NCBI GenBank assembly: GCA_009784725.1
Contig: WQXS01000004.1
Span: 1-64,000, forward strand
From: Oscillospiraceae bacterium
Lineage (GTDB): Bacteria; Bacillota; Clostridia; Oscillospirales; Oscillospiraceae
Direction of reading: 5' to 3'
DNA: 64,000 nt
Within the stretch, counting starts at the first letter, position 1, and each line of letters begins with the position of its first letter. Of the stretch, positions 7,154 to 15,054 are shown in pieces. A program made the translations under genes and the position numbers. Below the pieces are notes generated by a model. The model was not told the origin of the DNA. It saw only the letters and a program-made list of their open reading frames with translations, and did not search any database.

Positions 7154-8359
7154 TTAACTGTTGTATATCTTAATTAGTGTATCCATAAGTGAATCCTGAG
7201 CATAGTTATCAAGTGCATATTTTGCTGCATTTTTACCTCTTTGTGTTCTGTCGGGATGGAATATTTCTTTACGGATTGCTTTGGCAAGGTCTTTTGCATC
7301 TTCTACATTTACAAGTGACCCTACATCATCGTTTATTATATCGGTAAGACCACCCTGATTTGTCGCTATAACAGGGCAACCGCAGGCAAGCGCTTCAATA
7401 GCAACAAGACCGAATGGTTCGCGGCGGGACGGGACAAGGCTTACATCCGCTGTGCTGTAGAGCTCACGAAGCTGTGTGCTGTCGAGGTGACCCATGAAAT
7501 ACAGGTCTTTTAAGTTTCCGTCTGCCGCTTGTTTTTTAAGTGTTGTTGCAAGCTCGCCGTCACCTGCTATTATCGTTGTAATTTCTCCGGGGTGTTCGCT
7601 CTCATACAAAATCAACGCTTCGATTAAAATATCTACACCTTTGAAGTGTGCAAGTTTTCCTACAAACAAAACAAGCTTTTCCTTCAGTTTAATGTTAAAC
7701 ATATTTTCGATTTTTTCTCTCGGGACCGGTTCGGGGTAAAATCTTCCCGTGTCATATCCGTTTTGCATGAAAACAGCTTTATCTGCACAGGCCGGAAACA
7801 GCTCGCTGACAAGCTCGTTATTATCGTTTGATATCGTAATTATACGTTTTGCTCCTATTGCGGTTTCCTCTGCGTATTTTCTAAAGCGTTCCCACTCTTT
7901 GTATCCCATTAAATCTGTTCCGTGTGCCGTAACGACATATGGAATGCCCGTTTTAATTGCAAGCCAGCTCAGCAGCCAGATATGCTGACCGTGAATAATA
8001 TCGGGTTTAAATTCCTCACAGGCTTTTTTTATAGCGTTTTCAAATGCCGAAAGATACATTTCGAGCTGATTATCGTCAAGGTCGGCAAAGGTCATTACAC
8101 TTCGGGGATGTGTTGTAAAGCAGGGAAAATTAAACGGAAGCATACCTTCAATTACTTCGGTATGCAACGTACCTTCGGTACGGGAAAAATATACCGGAAT
8201 AATGAGGGTGCCGGGGACATCTGCAAAGTTCTTTGTATTTTCGGGCATGATTATACACACCTCATGACCCTTTTTTTGAAGATGCACTGCTATGTTTCTG
8301 GTATATGTGCCGCTGCCCGAGCCGTCGAGCGGAAAATGGTTTATCATCAGTACTTTCAT
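7154..8359 (-). CDS. family 4 glycosyltransferase
   Basis: 401 residues, GT-B fold. N-terminal M-K-V-L-M-I-N-H-F-P followed by the glycine-rich loop G-S-G-S-G-T-Y donor/acceptor region; C-terminal half has E-P-F-G-L-V-A-I-E-A-L-A-C-G-C-P-V-I (the E-x7-E motif of GT4). Start set at ATG 8359, which follows the stop of the upstream gene by 4 nt; the N-terminal strand begins exactly there. Co-transcribed with the flanking transferases, so it probably builds the same glycan, perhaps a surface polysaccharide or glycolipid. Acceptor and sugar cannot be read from sequence. Confidence 0.88.
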   Translation of the reverse strand: MKVLMINHFPLDGSGSGTYTRNIAVHLQKKGHEVCIIMPENTKNFADVPGTLIIPVYFSRTEGTLHTEVIEGMLPFNFPCFTTHPRSVMTFADLDDNQLEMYLSAFENAIKKACEEFKPDIIHGQHIWLLSWLAIKTGIPYVVTAHGTDLMGYKEWERFRKYAEETAIGAKRIITISNDNNELVSELFPACADKAVFMQNGYDTGRFYPEPVPREKIENMFNIKLKEKLVLFVGKLAHFKGVDILIEALILYESEHPGEITTIIAGDGELATTLKKQAADGNLKDLYFMGHLDSTQLRELYSTADVSLVPSRREPFGLVAIEALACGCPVIATNQGGLTDIINDDVGSLVNVEDAKDLAKAIRKEIFHPDRTQRGKNAAKYALDNYAQDSLMDTLIKIYNS

Positions 8360-8363
8360 TGGT

Positions 8364-9521
8364 TTATTTATTCCATCCTTCCATAAATTTATGCCATGAT
8401 TCAGAAACATGCTCAAACTCACTTACATATTTTTTCACATTATCCCAGCTTGCATCAAAATTCTTGATTACAGTGTTAAATCTTGGGTATGCAGTATAAT
8501 CGGATAATGCCTTTAACCCGCGTTCAAGATGTTCTCTTTGGTATTCTCTTGTTTCTTTTAAGTCATTCCCCAGTATATGGTTAAAAAACGGATTGCGGCC
8601 GACCCAGCCTGTGCATGCATAGTAGAAACGTTCTTTAACCGACGGGTCATTTTTTAAATCGGGCTCGTTCGGGTATTCCTTATATGTGTCATGCAGCGGG
8701 TTTATTCCTATATCGGTACATTTAATCCCGCCCTTTGCAATCTCCATACCCAAAACCGTATCCTCGCCGCGGCATAAAAAGAGCTCTCCATCCAGTGTAT
8801 AGTAAGAAGAAAAGAATGGCGGAAGGTTTGCAAATGCGGATAATTTGATTGCCATATTTCCGCCGAGAATTTTTTTGCATGGTTTTGATTCGATATTATC
8901 GGGCTGTACTACAAGGCATCGGTGAGACATACTTGTTTGCCAGTATTCGTGCATGTCGGATTTTTGGACACCTGCTAAAAATGCATCCATTCCGTCAAAG
9001 GATGCCGGCGGTAAAATATTGTATCCGCTGTATTCTCCGGTGGTTACGTCGGAGCCTGAGTTTAAATGTTCCAGATGAGCTCCGAAAAAATCTACGTCTT
9101 TTTCAATAATGCTTCCATCCGGTTCTCTTTTAAGCACCTTGGAATAAACGTCCGAATCTACAAAAAAGAGCGTGTCCATTCCTCTGAGTATTGCTTCCGT
9201 AACCACTATCATACGGTTAAAGCCATACGGTACAAGACCTGCTTTCGTATCCACAGGACATTCAAGCAGCACTTTGGCAAGAGAATCGGATATACCCCGG
9301 TGACGCATTTGTTCCTTGCAGTAGTATGGGTTGTTAATATTTATTGCATAGAAGGGTACTTTTTTTCGTATATTATATTCAACAACAGGGTCGTGAGTAT
9401 GTGTATACGCAACGATTACACCGTCTATTTTATGCCCGTATTTTTCTGCATTATCGATAAACCCCATAAGCTCCTGCTCGGAATCAAGGTTTCTGATTAT
9501 CATTCCCAGCGCAATTTTCAA
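8364..9521 (-). CDS. putative GT-A glycosyltransferase
   Basis: About 385 residues. Starts with M-K-I-A-L-G-M-I-I-R-N and carries F-F-V-D-S-D-V-Y near residue 120, a DxD-type metal-binding motif, and C-R-G-E-D-T-V near 245. Divergent from well-known families. Start set at TTG 9521 because GAGGTG lies 6 nt upstream; GTG 9530 and ATG 9527 overlap that ribosome site. First gene of the leftward glycosyltransferase cluster. A weak promoter with TAAAAT near 9585 may drive it. Confidence 0.72.
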   Translation of the reverse strand: MKIALGMIIRNLDSEQELMGFIDNAEKYGHKIDGVIVAYTHTHDPVVEYNIRKKVPFYAININNPYYCKEQMRHRGISDSLAKVLLECPVDTKAGLVPYGFNRMIVVTEAILRGMDTLFFVDSDVYSKVLKREPDGSIIEKDVDFFGAHLEHLNSGSDVTTGEYSGYNILPPASFDGMDAFLAGVQKSDMHEYWQTSMSHRCLVVQPDNIESKPCKKILGGNMAIKLSAFANLPPFFSSYYTLDGELFLCRGEDTVLGMEIAKGGIKCTDIGINPLHDTYKEYPNEPDLKNDPSVKERFYYACTGWVGRNPFFNHILGNDLKETREYQREHLERGLKALSDYTAYPRFNTVIKNFDASWDNVKKYVSEFEHVSESWHKFMEGWNK

Positions 9522-9658
9522 CTGCATCACCTCACACTTCGATTAAATCTATTGCTTACAAAAAATCTCTGAACATTGATTTTACCACATTTTGCATAAA
9601 AATAAAAGCTGTTTATGCTTTCACGTTGTTATTTTTGTCAAAAGGAATAAAGTGACGG

Positions 9659-9687
9659 TTGCACTTCTTTTTATTTAATGCTAAAGT
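9659..9687 (+). promoter_or_regulatory. probable promoter of pduL
   Basis: TTGCAC (9659-9664), 17-nt spacer, TAAAGT (9682-9687), about 65 nt before the pduL start. Reasonable but not perfect match. Confidence 0.5.
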
Positions 9688-9753
9688 GTAAAAACGGTTA
9701 TATATTATTTTTGATTACTTACAAACAATATTTTTTGAAGGGTGGGCATAACA

Positions 9754-10329
9754 TTGTCGGGTTATAAAGTTGAAATTGAAGGGTCAGGCAAGCATTGCCA
9801 TGTAACGCGCAAGACATTAAACACATTGTTTGGAGAGGGTTTTGAGCTCGAGGTTAAAAAAATGCTTTCTCAACCGGGCCAGTTTGCAACGCCGCATAAA
9901 ATTACAGTTGTCGGACCTCGCAGGTCTACAGAGGTTACTATACTTGGTCCATGCAGAAAAGCCGACCAGATTGAACTGTCTCTCACCGATGCGACATCCC
10001 TTGGTTTTTCCGCTCCGATCCGTGAAAGCGGTGATATCGGCGGCAGCCCCGGATGTAAGCTTGTCGGCCCGAAGGGTGAAGTTGAAATCAATGAAGGTGT
10101 TATAATTGCAAAGCGCCATGTCCACATGATTCCCGAGGATGCAAAAAAGTTTGGTGTTTCGGATAAGGACATTATAAAAGTTAAAGTTAATGGCGACAGA
10201 GCTCTTATATTCGACGAAGTTGTTGTACGTGTAAGCCCGGATTTTGCAACTTATATGCATGTCGATTATGACGAGTTTAATGCAGCAGCTCTTTCAGGTT
10301 CAAATAATATGGGTGAAATCGTTAGCTAG
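9754..10329 (+). CDS. pduL: phosphate propanoyltransferase / phosphotransacetylase PduL
   Basis: 191 residues, two PduL beta-barrel halves. Metal-binding histidines are visible in H-C-H-V-T near residue 14, R-H-V-H-M near 120 and M-H-V-D-Y-D near 168. PduL interconverts acyl-CoA and acyl phosphate. No microcompartment shell or diol dehydratase genes are near, so it probably serves as the cell's acetate phosphotransacetylase. Start set at TTG 9754 with GAAGGG about 11 nt upstream; GTG 9742 overlaps that site. Single-gene transcript closed by the terminator at 10345. Confidence 0.92.
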   Translation: MSGYKVEIEGSGKHCHVTRKTLNTLFGEGFELEVKKMLSQPGQFATPHKITVVGPRRSTEVTILGPCRKADQIELSLTDATSLGFSAPIRESGDIGGSPGCKLVGPKGEVEINEGVIIAKRHVHMIPEDAKKFGVSDKDIIKVKVNGDRALIFDEVVVRVSPDFATYMHVDYDEFNAAALSGSNNMGEIVS

Positions 10330-10344
10330 TGATGAAATAATATT

Positions 10345-10386
10345 AAAAGAGGTTACCCGCCATTTTGGCGGAAAACCTCTTTTTGT
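10345..10386 (+). terminator. terminator between pduL and secG
   Basis: AAAGAGGTT ... AACCTCTTTTT stem containing an inner CCGCC/GGCGG arm, then T run. The mirrored A/T runs make it usable by the convergent secG gene too. Confidence 0.9.
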
Positions 10387-10435
10387 TAAAAATTTATTAA
10401 AATAAACTTGAAACTTGCGATATATAAACGATGAA

Positions 10436-10669
10436 TTACATGAGATTCAGTATTACTGTCAGGACAACAAAAACACCGGCAACCCACTTGGTTGCAAGAG
10501 CAAGGCGTGCATCTCTTGATTTTGCTTTATTTTTGGCAAGATATGATTCATTTGCTCCCGTAAATGCCGAAAGACCGGAGTTTTTTCCCGATTGAAGAAC
10601 TATAATGCAAATGAGTATTAAGCTTAACAGTAAATGTATACTTACAAATATTGTCTTTACGATATCCAT
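10436..10669 (-). CDS. secG: protein-export channel subunit SecG
   Basis: 77 residues, two transmembrane helices (about 4-22 and 55-74) joined by the conserved cytoplasmic loop Q-S-G-K-N-S-G-L-S-A-F-T-G-A near residue 26. SecG is the small accessory subunit of the SecYEG translocon. ATG 10669 has AAGGAG 8 nt upstream. Monocistronic between a promoter at 10724-10752 and the terminator at 10345-10386. In many relatives secG sits before rnr/smpB; that neighbourhood is absent here. Confidence 0.95.
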   Translation of the reverse strand: MDIVKTIFVSIHLLLSLILICIIVLQSGKNSGLSAFTGANESYLAKNKAKSRDARLALATKWVAGVFVVLTVILNLM

Positions 10670-10723
10670 TGTGTCTGCTCCTTGTGCTTCTATGCGTATT
10701 TCTGATTAATTTCACAGACTGTT

Positions 10724-10752
10724 ACACTAGCACATTATTTTTATTAATGCAA
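10724..10752 (-). promoter_or_regulatory. promoter of secG
   Basis: Minus strand TTGCAT (10752-10747), 17 nt, TAGTGT (10729-10724) with a TGC just before it (extended -10). About 55 nt upstream of secG. Confidence 0.6.
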
Positions 10753-10777
10753 GTTTTTTTGGAAAAGCGGTGGTAAA

Positions 10778-11539
10778 ATGTATTTCGACACACATGCACA
10801 TTATTGCGATAAACGATTTAATAATGACAGAGATGAATTGCTTGAATCCATGCCGGATGCAGGAGTTTCATTAATTTTAAACTCGGGAAGCAGCCTGTAT
10901 TCGTCGGATTTAAGTATAAAACTGGCTGATAAATATCCTTTTATTTATGCATCAGCCGGTATTCATCCGCATGATTCCAAATCGATGAATGATGATACTG
11001 TTTTAGAGCTTAAAAAACTTCTTGCACACCCTAAAGCTGTTGCGGTTGGTGAAATAGGTCTTGATTATCATTATGATTTTTCACCGAGAGATATCCAGAA
11101 AAAACGGTTCCGGGAACAGCTCGAGCTTGCCCGGAGCTTAAATAAACCGGTTATTATTCATGAACGCGAAGCATTGCAGGATACTTTAAATATTGTTCGT
11201 GATTTTAGTGACCTCACCGGAGTTTTTCATTGCTTTTCAGGCAGTTGGGAAACAGCAAAAATCATTCTTGATTTAGGCTGGTATCTATCGTTTACAGGCG
11301 TTATAACCTTTAAAAACGCAAGAAAAGCATTGGAAGTACTTGAGAACATGCCTGCCGACAGAATTATGCTGGAGACGGACTGCCCTTATCTCGCTCCCGA
11401 CCCTAAAAGAGGCACACGCAACAGCTCACTGTACCTGCCTTATATTGCTCAAAAAGTTGCAGAAGTACGAGGAGAATCTGTACATGATATTGCAGAGCTG
11501 ACTATGGATAACGGGAAGAGGTTTTTTGGTATTATTTAA
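10778..11539 (+). CDS. tatD: TatD family metal-dependent DNase/hydrolase
   Basis: 253 residues, full length. TIM-barrel metal ligands in order: D-T-H-A-H at residue 4, G-E-I-G-L-D-Y near 92, V-I-I-H near 126, F-H-C-F-S-G near 151, E-T-D-C-P-Y-L-A-P near 201. TatD proteins are 3'-5' exonuclease-like hydrolases used in DNA repair and degradation. GGTGG lies 4-5 nt before ATG. The last 8 nt overlap the convergent histidine kinase gene. Confidence 0.93.
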   Translation: MYFDTHAHYCDKRFNNDRDELLESMPDAGVSLILNSGSSLYSSDLSIKLADKYPFIYASAGIHPHDSKSMNDDTVLELKKLLAHPKAVAVGEIGLDYHYDFSPRDIQKKRFREQLELARSLNKPVIIHEREALQDTLNIVRDFSDLTGVFHCFSGSWETAKIILDLGWYLSFTGVITFKNARKALEVLENMPADRIMLETDCPYLAPDPKRGTRNSSLYLPYIAQKVAEVRGESVHDIAELTMDNGKRFFGII

Positions 11540-14500
11540 GCTTATCTTTTAACTCTGCCAATTCTTTTTCTGCAGCTTCAAAATCAAAATCTTCCATTTG
11601 TTTAATCAGTTCTTCACTGTCCGCAATAAGGTAAAGCCTGTCAACAAGTATCAAACACTCCATGTCTTTATCTTTCAGCAACGGTTCTAATTCATCAAGA
11701 AGTATTAATGCTTCCTTATTGTCATACATCTCTGTTTGACTTGGGTGCTGTGTCGAATCATCCGCAAGCGGCTCAAGCTCTGCAAGAACTGTACTTAGTT
11801 CTTTTTCAAGGATTTCAATTTGCTTCGGCGTGGTTAAATTTTTCTCATCCTTAAGACAGTCTTCAATTTCATCGGCAATCTCCTGCAGGAAGGTTTTATC
11901 AAGCTGACCTGCATTACTTTTTAATGTGTGGACCAATCTGTGTGCGAGTTTAATATCGTTTTTCTCTATTGCTTCTTTTATCTCTGCGCTTTTATTGTGG
12001 TTATTATATATGAACTTGTTTATCAGCTTTTGTTTTAGTTCGTCTGTTTGAGTCAGTTTATCATCATTTGTCTCGGTTTCCCAATTTACCGGCTTAAAGT
12101 AATTTAACAGGCACCGCCATAATTCTTGTGAAGTGAATGGTTTTCCGACATAATCATCCATACCGCTTGCTTTATACAGCTCTCTGTCATGGGTCATTAT
12201 GTTTGCAGTCATCGCTACTATCGGGATTTTATTGTCGATTTCCTGTATTTTTTCGGATGCTTCAATCCCGTCCATAACGGGCATATGGATATCCATAAAA
12301 ATTAAATCAAACTGCTTGTCGGCAGATTCTTTTTTTGCCCGCTCTCTTACCATTGCTACACCGATTTGACCGTTCTCCGCCATAACGCTTTTAAGTCCGA
12401 TTCTTTCGAGATGCTCACTTATGACCTCCTGGTTCATGGTATTATCCTCGCATACCAGAATCAAGCCTTCAAATGTGGGCTTTTTAATATCATCATGTGC
12501 GATTTTGCGTTTTTGGTATTCATCAATGGTGATATCGACTGTATCCAAAACCAGTTCAAATCCGAATCTGCTTCCGGCACCGGGTTTACTTTCAACTACC
12601 AGTGTGCTTCCCATCATTTCAATAATGTTTTTTGTTATGGAAAGTCCGAGGCCGGTTCCTCCGTATTTTCGCGTTGTTCCTGATTCGGCTTGTATAAACG
12701 GGTCGAAAATTCCTTTAATCTGATCCGGGGTCATCCCGATTCCTGTGTCCTGTACCTCAACGTGCATGGTGACTGTGTCATCTTTTTGCTCCTTAACGGT
12801 TGCCCATAAACGTATTGATCCTTCTTCCGTGAATTTTACGGCATTTGACAAAAGGTTGGCCAGCACCTGTCTGAGTCTTGTCGGGTCGCCAAGCGGCATT
12901 TTTCCTATTGTCGGCTCCACGTAAAATGACAATTTCAGACCCTTATCAAGAACCTTCGGTAAAATCAATGTCCTGCAGGTAGTAAATAAATCTCTCGGAT
13001 CAAACGGCACTTTTTCCAGTTCCATTTTACCTGATTCAATTTTTGATATATCCAGAATGTCATTTATTATCTGCAGTAATCCTTCGGAATTTTCAAGAAT
13101 GTTGGTTAAGTAATTTTTCGTTTTAGGCGGTATATCATAATCCAGAGCTAATTCCGAAAAGCCTACAATACTGTTAAGCGGTGTTCTTATTTCATGGCTC
13201 ATATTGGCTAAAAATGCCGATTTTGCATTCGATGCAAGCGCAAGCTCATATGTGCGTTCTTCAACAAGAACCTCAAGCCGTTTACCGACTCGGCGGCTTC
13301 TCACAAATAAAATAATAATAAGTAAAAGCACAAAAAACAGCAAAATTGATGACCCTATCAAGAGCGGTTGCTGTGCTTCCGCTACTTTGGCACGGTAATC
13401 AAAAGTGTTACGCATCCATTGGTTTGCAATGCCTTTCGTATCTATTGCATTTAAAGCTTTATCAATAATATCGCGAAGAACCGTTTCGTTTTGGTTAAAG
13501 CCAAATCTTGTGCTGATTCCCTGGTCAAAAACAAAGTTCAGCTTAAATCCCGTAAGCTCCTGATAATGAGTCAGAAACATAAGTCTTCTCTCTGTTGTCA
13601 TTACCATCTCAACTTCGCCGTTTCCCAAGGCAATAAAAGATTCTTCAATACCGTCATAATACGTGATGTGTTCATGATCCGGAAACCATTGCATAAACAT
13701 TGCCGTATAAGCAGTATCCTTGACAACACCGACACTGATATGCGGTATTTCGTTTAATGTTATATTTCTATGGTCGGACCTTGATATAAGTGCATAGTAG
13801 TCATCTTGTATTGATATATTCGACCATATGAAATGTTCTTCGCGGGCTCTTGTCCATATCAAATCGGCTACCAGCTTCACCTCACCGGTTCTAAGCATTT
13901 CCTGCATTGCCGACCATTCCGTATGCTGGTCGTTTTTGAGTTCAAAGGTTAAGTCTGTTATTCCTTCTATTTGCTCAATTAAATCAAAGAAAATTCCCTG
14001 CCATTCGCTTTCGCGGTTATTATAAAAACAGATAGGATAGTTACTGTAAATTGCTGCAACAGGTATTACGGGATTTCTTCGTATATACTCATGTTCTTCA
14101 TCTGTAAGCTGATTGTAAATTTTATATCTTAAATAATCATGATAACCGGCATTATACAGCTCAACAAGATAGTTTGCGATGCCGTTGTCCAGTGCTTTTT
14201 GGATAACGTTAATTATTGGCTCAAGTTCGGGATTTTGTGTTGTTAGAGAAACAGGGCTGAAAATTAACGGAAAAAAGTCTCTTGCGACTACATCTCCAAA
14301 TTTGTCAAAAGCAGCTTCTGCAGTATTTACATTAATAAAAACATCAATTTCCCCGCTACTAAGCATTTCATGTGCTGCATCGGTATTAGGCACAAGCACA
14401 ACTTCATATGTATCCGGGTCAATGCGGGAAGCAACTTCATCAATGGTTGTTGTTCCGGGAATAAAACCATACCTTGGCAAACGCTTTTCTGCAATTTCTT

Positions 14501-14954
14501 CGAGCGGTATACTGTCTTTAAGGCGAAATGTCCGTATTGACTGCTGGGCAATTGCTGATGTCATAAAGTAAGTTTTTAGGCGTTCCTCCGTAGCTGTCAT
14601 AGCGCCGGTGAAATCAACCTCAAAACTCGCAAGCTTTGCTAAAAAATCACCCCATTCAATAAACTCCGGGTTAAATTGAATATCAAACAGCTCTGAGAGC
14701 CACTGACAAAACAAAACAGACCATCCTCCGATATTTCCGTCTGCATCAATAAAGGCTTCTGTGGACGGCAAAACACCGTAAACAAAATGTGTTCTTTGTT
14801 CACGGAGTGCTTCGATTGCATTAATTTCTTCTTCTGTAATGCCCGGAATATCTTTATATGAAGTAAATTCTACCCGGCTATTTCGTTGAGTTCCGGCAGA
14901 CTCAGCGCAACCTGAAAGTAATACCGGTAACAGCACTGTGATAGTCAGCAGCAA
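11532..14954 (-). CDS. hybrid sensor histidine kinase with two solute-binding domains, REC and Hpt
   Basis: 1140 residues from TTG 14954. Order: lipoprotein-type signal ending L-L-S-G-C (about residue 16), two extracytoplasmic SBP_bac_3-like domains (about 35-270 and 285-515), transmembrane helix about 525-548, HisKA with H-E-I-R-T-P-L-N-S near 588, HATPase with N/G boxes ending near 800, receiver with D-L-I-F-M-D-I-H-M-P near 890, and a C-terminal Hpt with H-R-L-V-H-T-L-K-S near 1010. The paired SBP domains suggest it senses an amino-acid-like ligand outside the cell. No response regulator is adjacent. The signal peptide lacks positive charge when started at TTG; an upstream in-frame ATT at 14984 with AAAGGA 6 nt before it would supply K-R-x-x-K. 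The gene starts about 70 nt after the helicase stop and may share its transcript. Confidence 0.92.
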   Translation of the reverse strand: MLLTITVLLPVLLSGCAESAGTQRNSRVEFTSYKDIPGITEEEINAIEALREQRTHFVYGVLPSTEAFIDADGNIGGWSVLFCQWLSELFDIQFNPEFIEWGDFLAKLASFEVDFTGAMTATEERLKTYFMTSAIAQQSIRTFRLKDSIPLEEIAEKRLPRYGFIPGTTTIDEVASRIDPDTYEVVLVPNTDAAHEMLSSGEIDVFINVNTAEAAFDKFGDVVARDFFPLIFSPVSLTTQNPELEPIINVIQKALDNGIANYLVELYNAGYHDYLRYKIYNQLTDEEHEYIRRNPVIPVAAIYSNYPICFYNNRESEWQGIFFDLIEQIEGITDLTFELKNDQHTEWSAMQEMLRTGEVKLVADLIWTRAREEHFIWSNISIQDDYYALISRSDHRNITLNEIPHISVGVVKDTAYTAMFMQWFPDHEHITYYDGIEESFIALGNGEVEMVMTTERRLMFLTHYQELTGFKLNFVFDQGISTRFGFNQNETVLRDIIDKALNAIDTKGIANQWMRNTFDYRAKVAEAQQPLLIGSSILLFFVLLLIIILFVRSRRVGKRLEVLVEERTYELALASNAKSAFLANMSHEIRTPLNSIVGFSELALDYDIPPKTKNYLTNILENSEGLLQIINDILDISKIESGKMELEKVPFDPRDLFTTCRTLILPKVLDKGLKLSFYVEPTIGKMPLGDPTRLRQVLANLLSNAVKFTEEGSIRLWATVKEQKDDTVTMHVEVQDTGIGMTPDQIKGIFDPFIQAESGTTRKYGGTGLGLSITKNIIEMMGSTLVVESKPGAGSRFGFELVLDTVDITIDEYQKRKIAHDDIKKPTFEGLILVCEDNTMNQEVISEHLERIGLKSVMAENGQIGVAMVRERAKKESADKQFDLIFMDIHMPVMDGIEASEKIQEIDNKIPIVAMTANIMTHDRELYKASGMDDYVGKPFTSQELWRCLLNYFKPVNWETETNDDKLTQTDELKQKLINKFIYNNHNKSAEIKEAIEKNDIKLAHRLVHTLKSNAGQLDKTFLQEIADEIEDCLKDEKNLTTPKQIEILEKELSTVLAELEPLADDSTQHPSQTEMYDNKEALILLDELEPLLKDKDMECLILVDRLYLIADSEELIKQMEDFDFEAAEKELAELKDKLK

Positions 14955-15054
14955 TGCTATAAATTTTATTATTCTTTTAATAATTACACATCCTTTGCCT
15001 CAGGCTATCACTATACGTGCTGTATTCTGCACTGATTTGATTGGCTATTTTACA

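Noticed and set aside
9066-9572. 168-codon plus-strand frame opposite the glycosyltransferase at 8364
   Set aside because: Antisense shadow of a real gene with no ribosome site and no domain-like composition.
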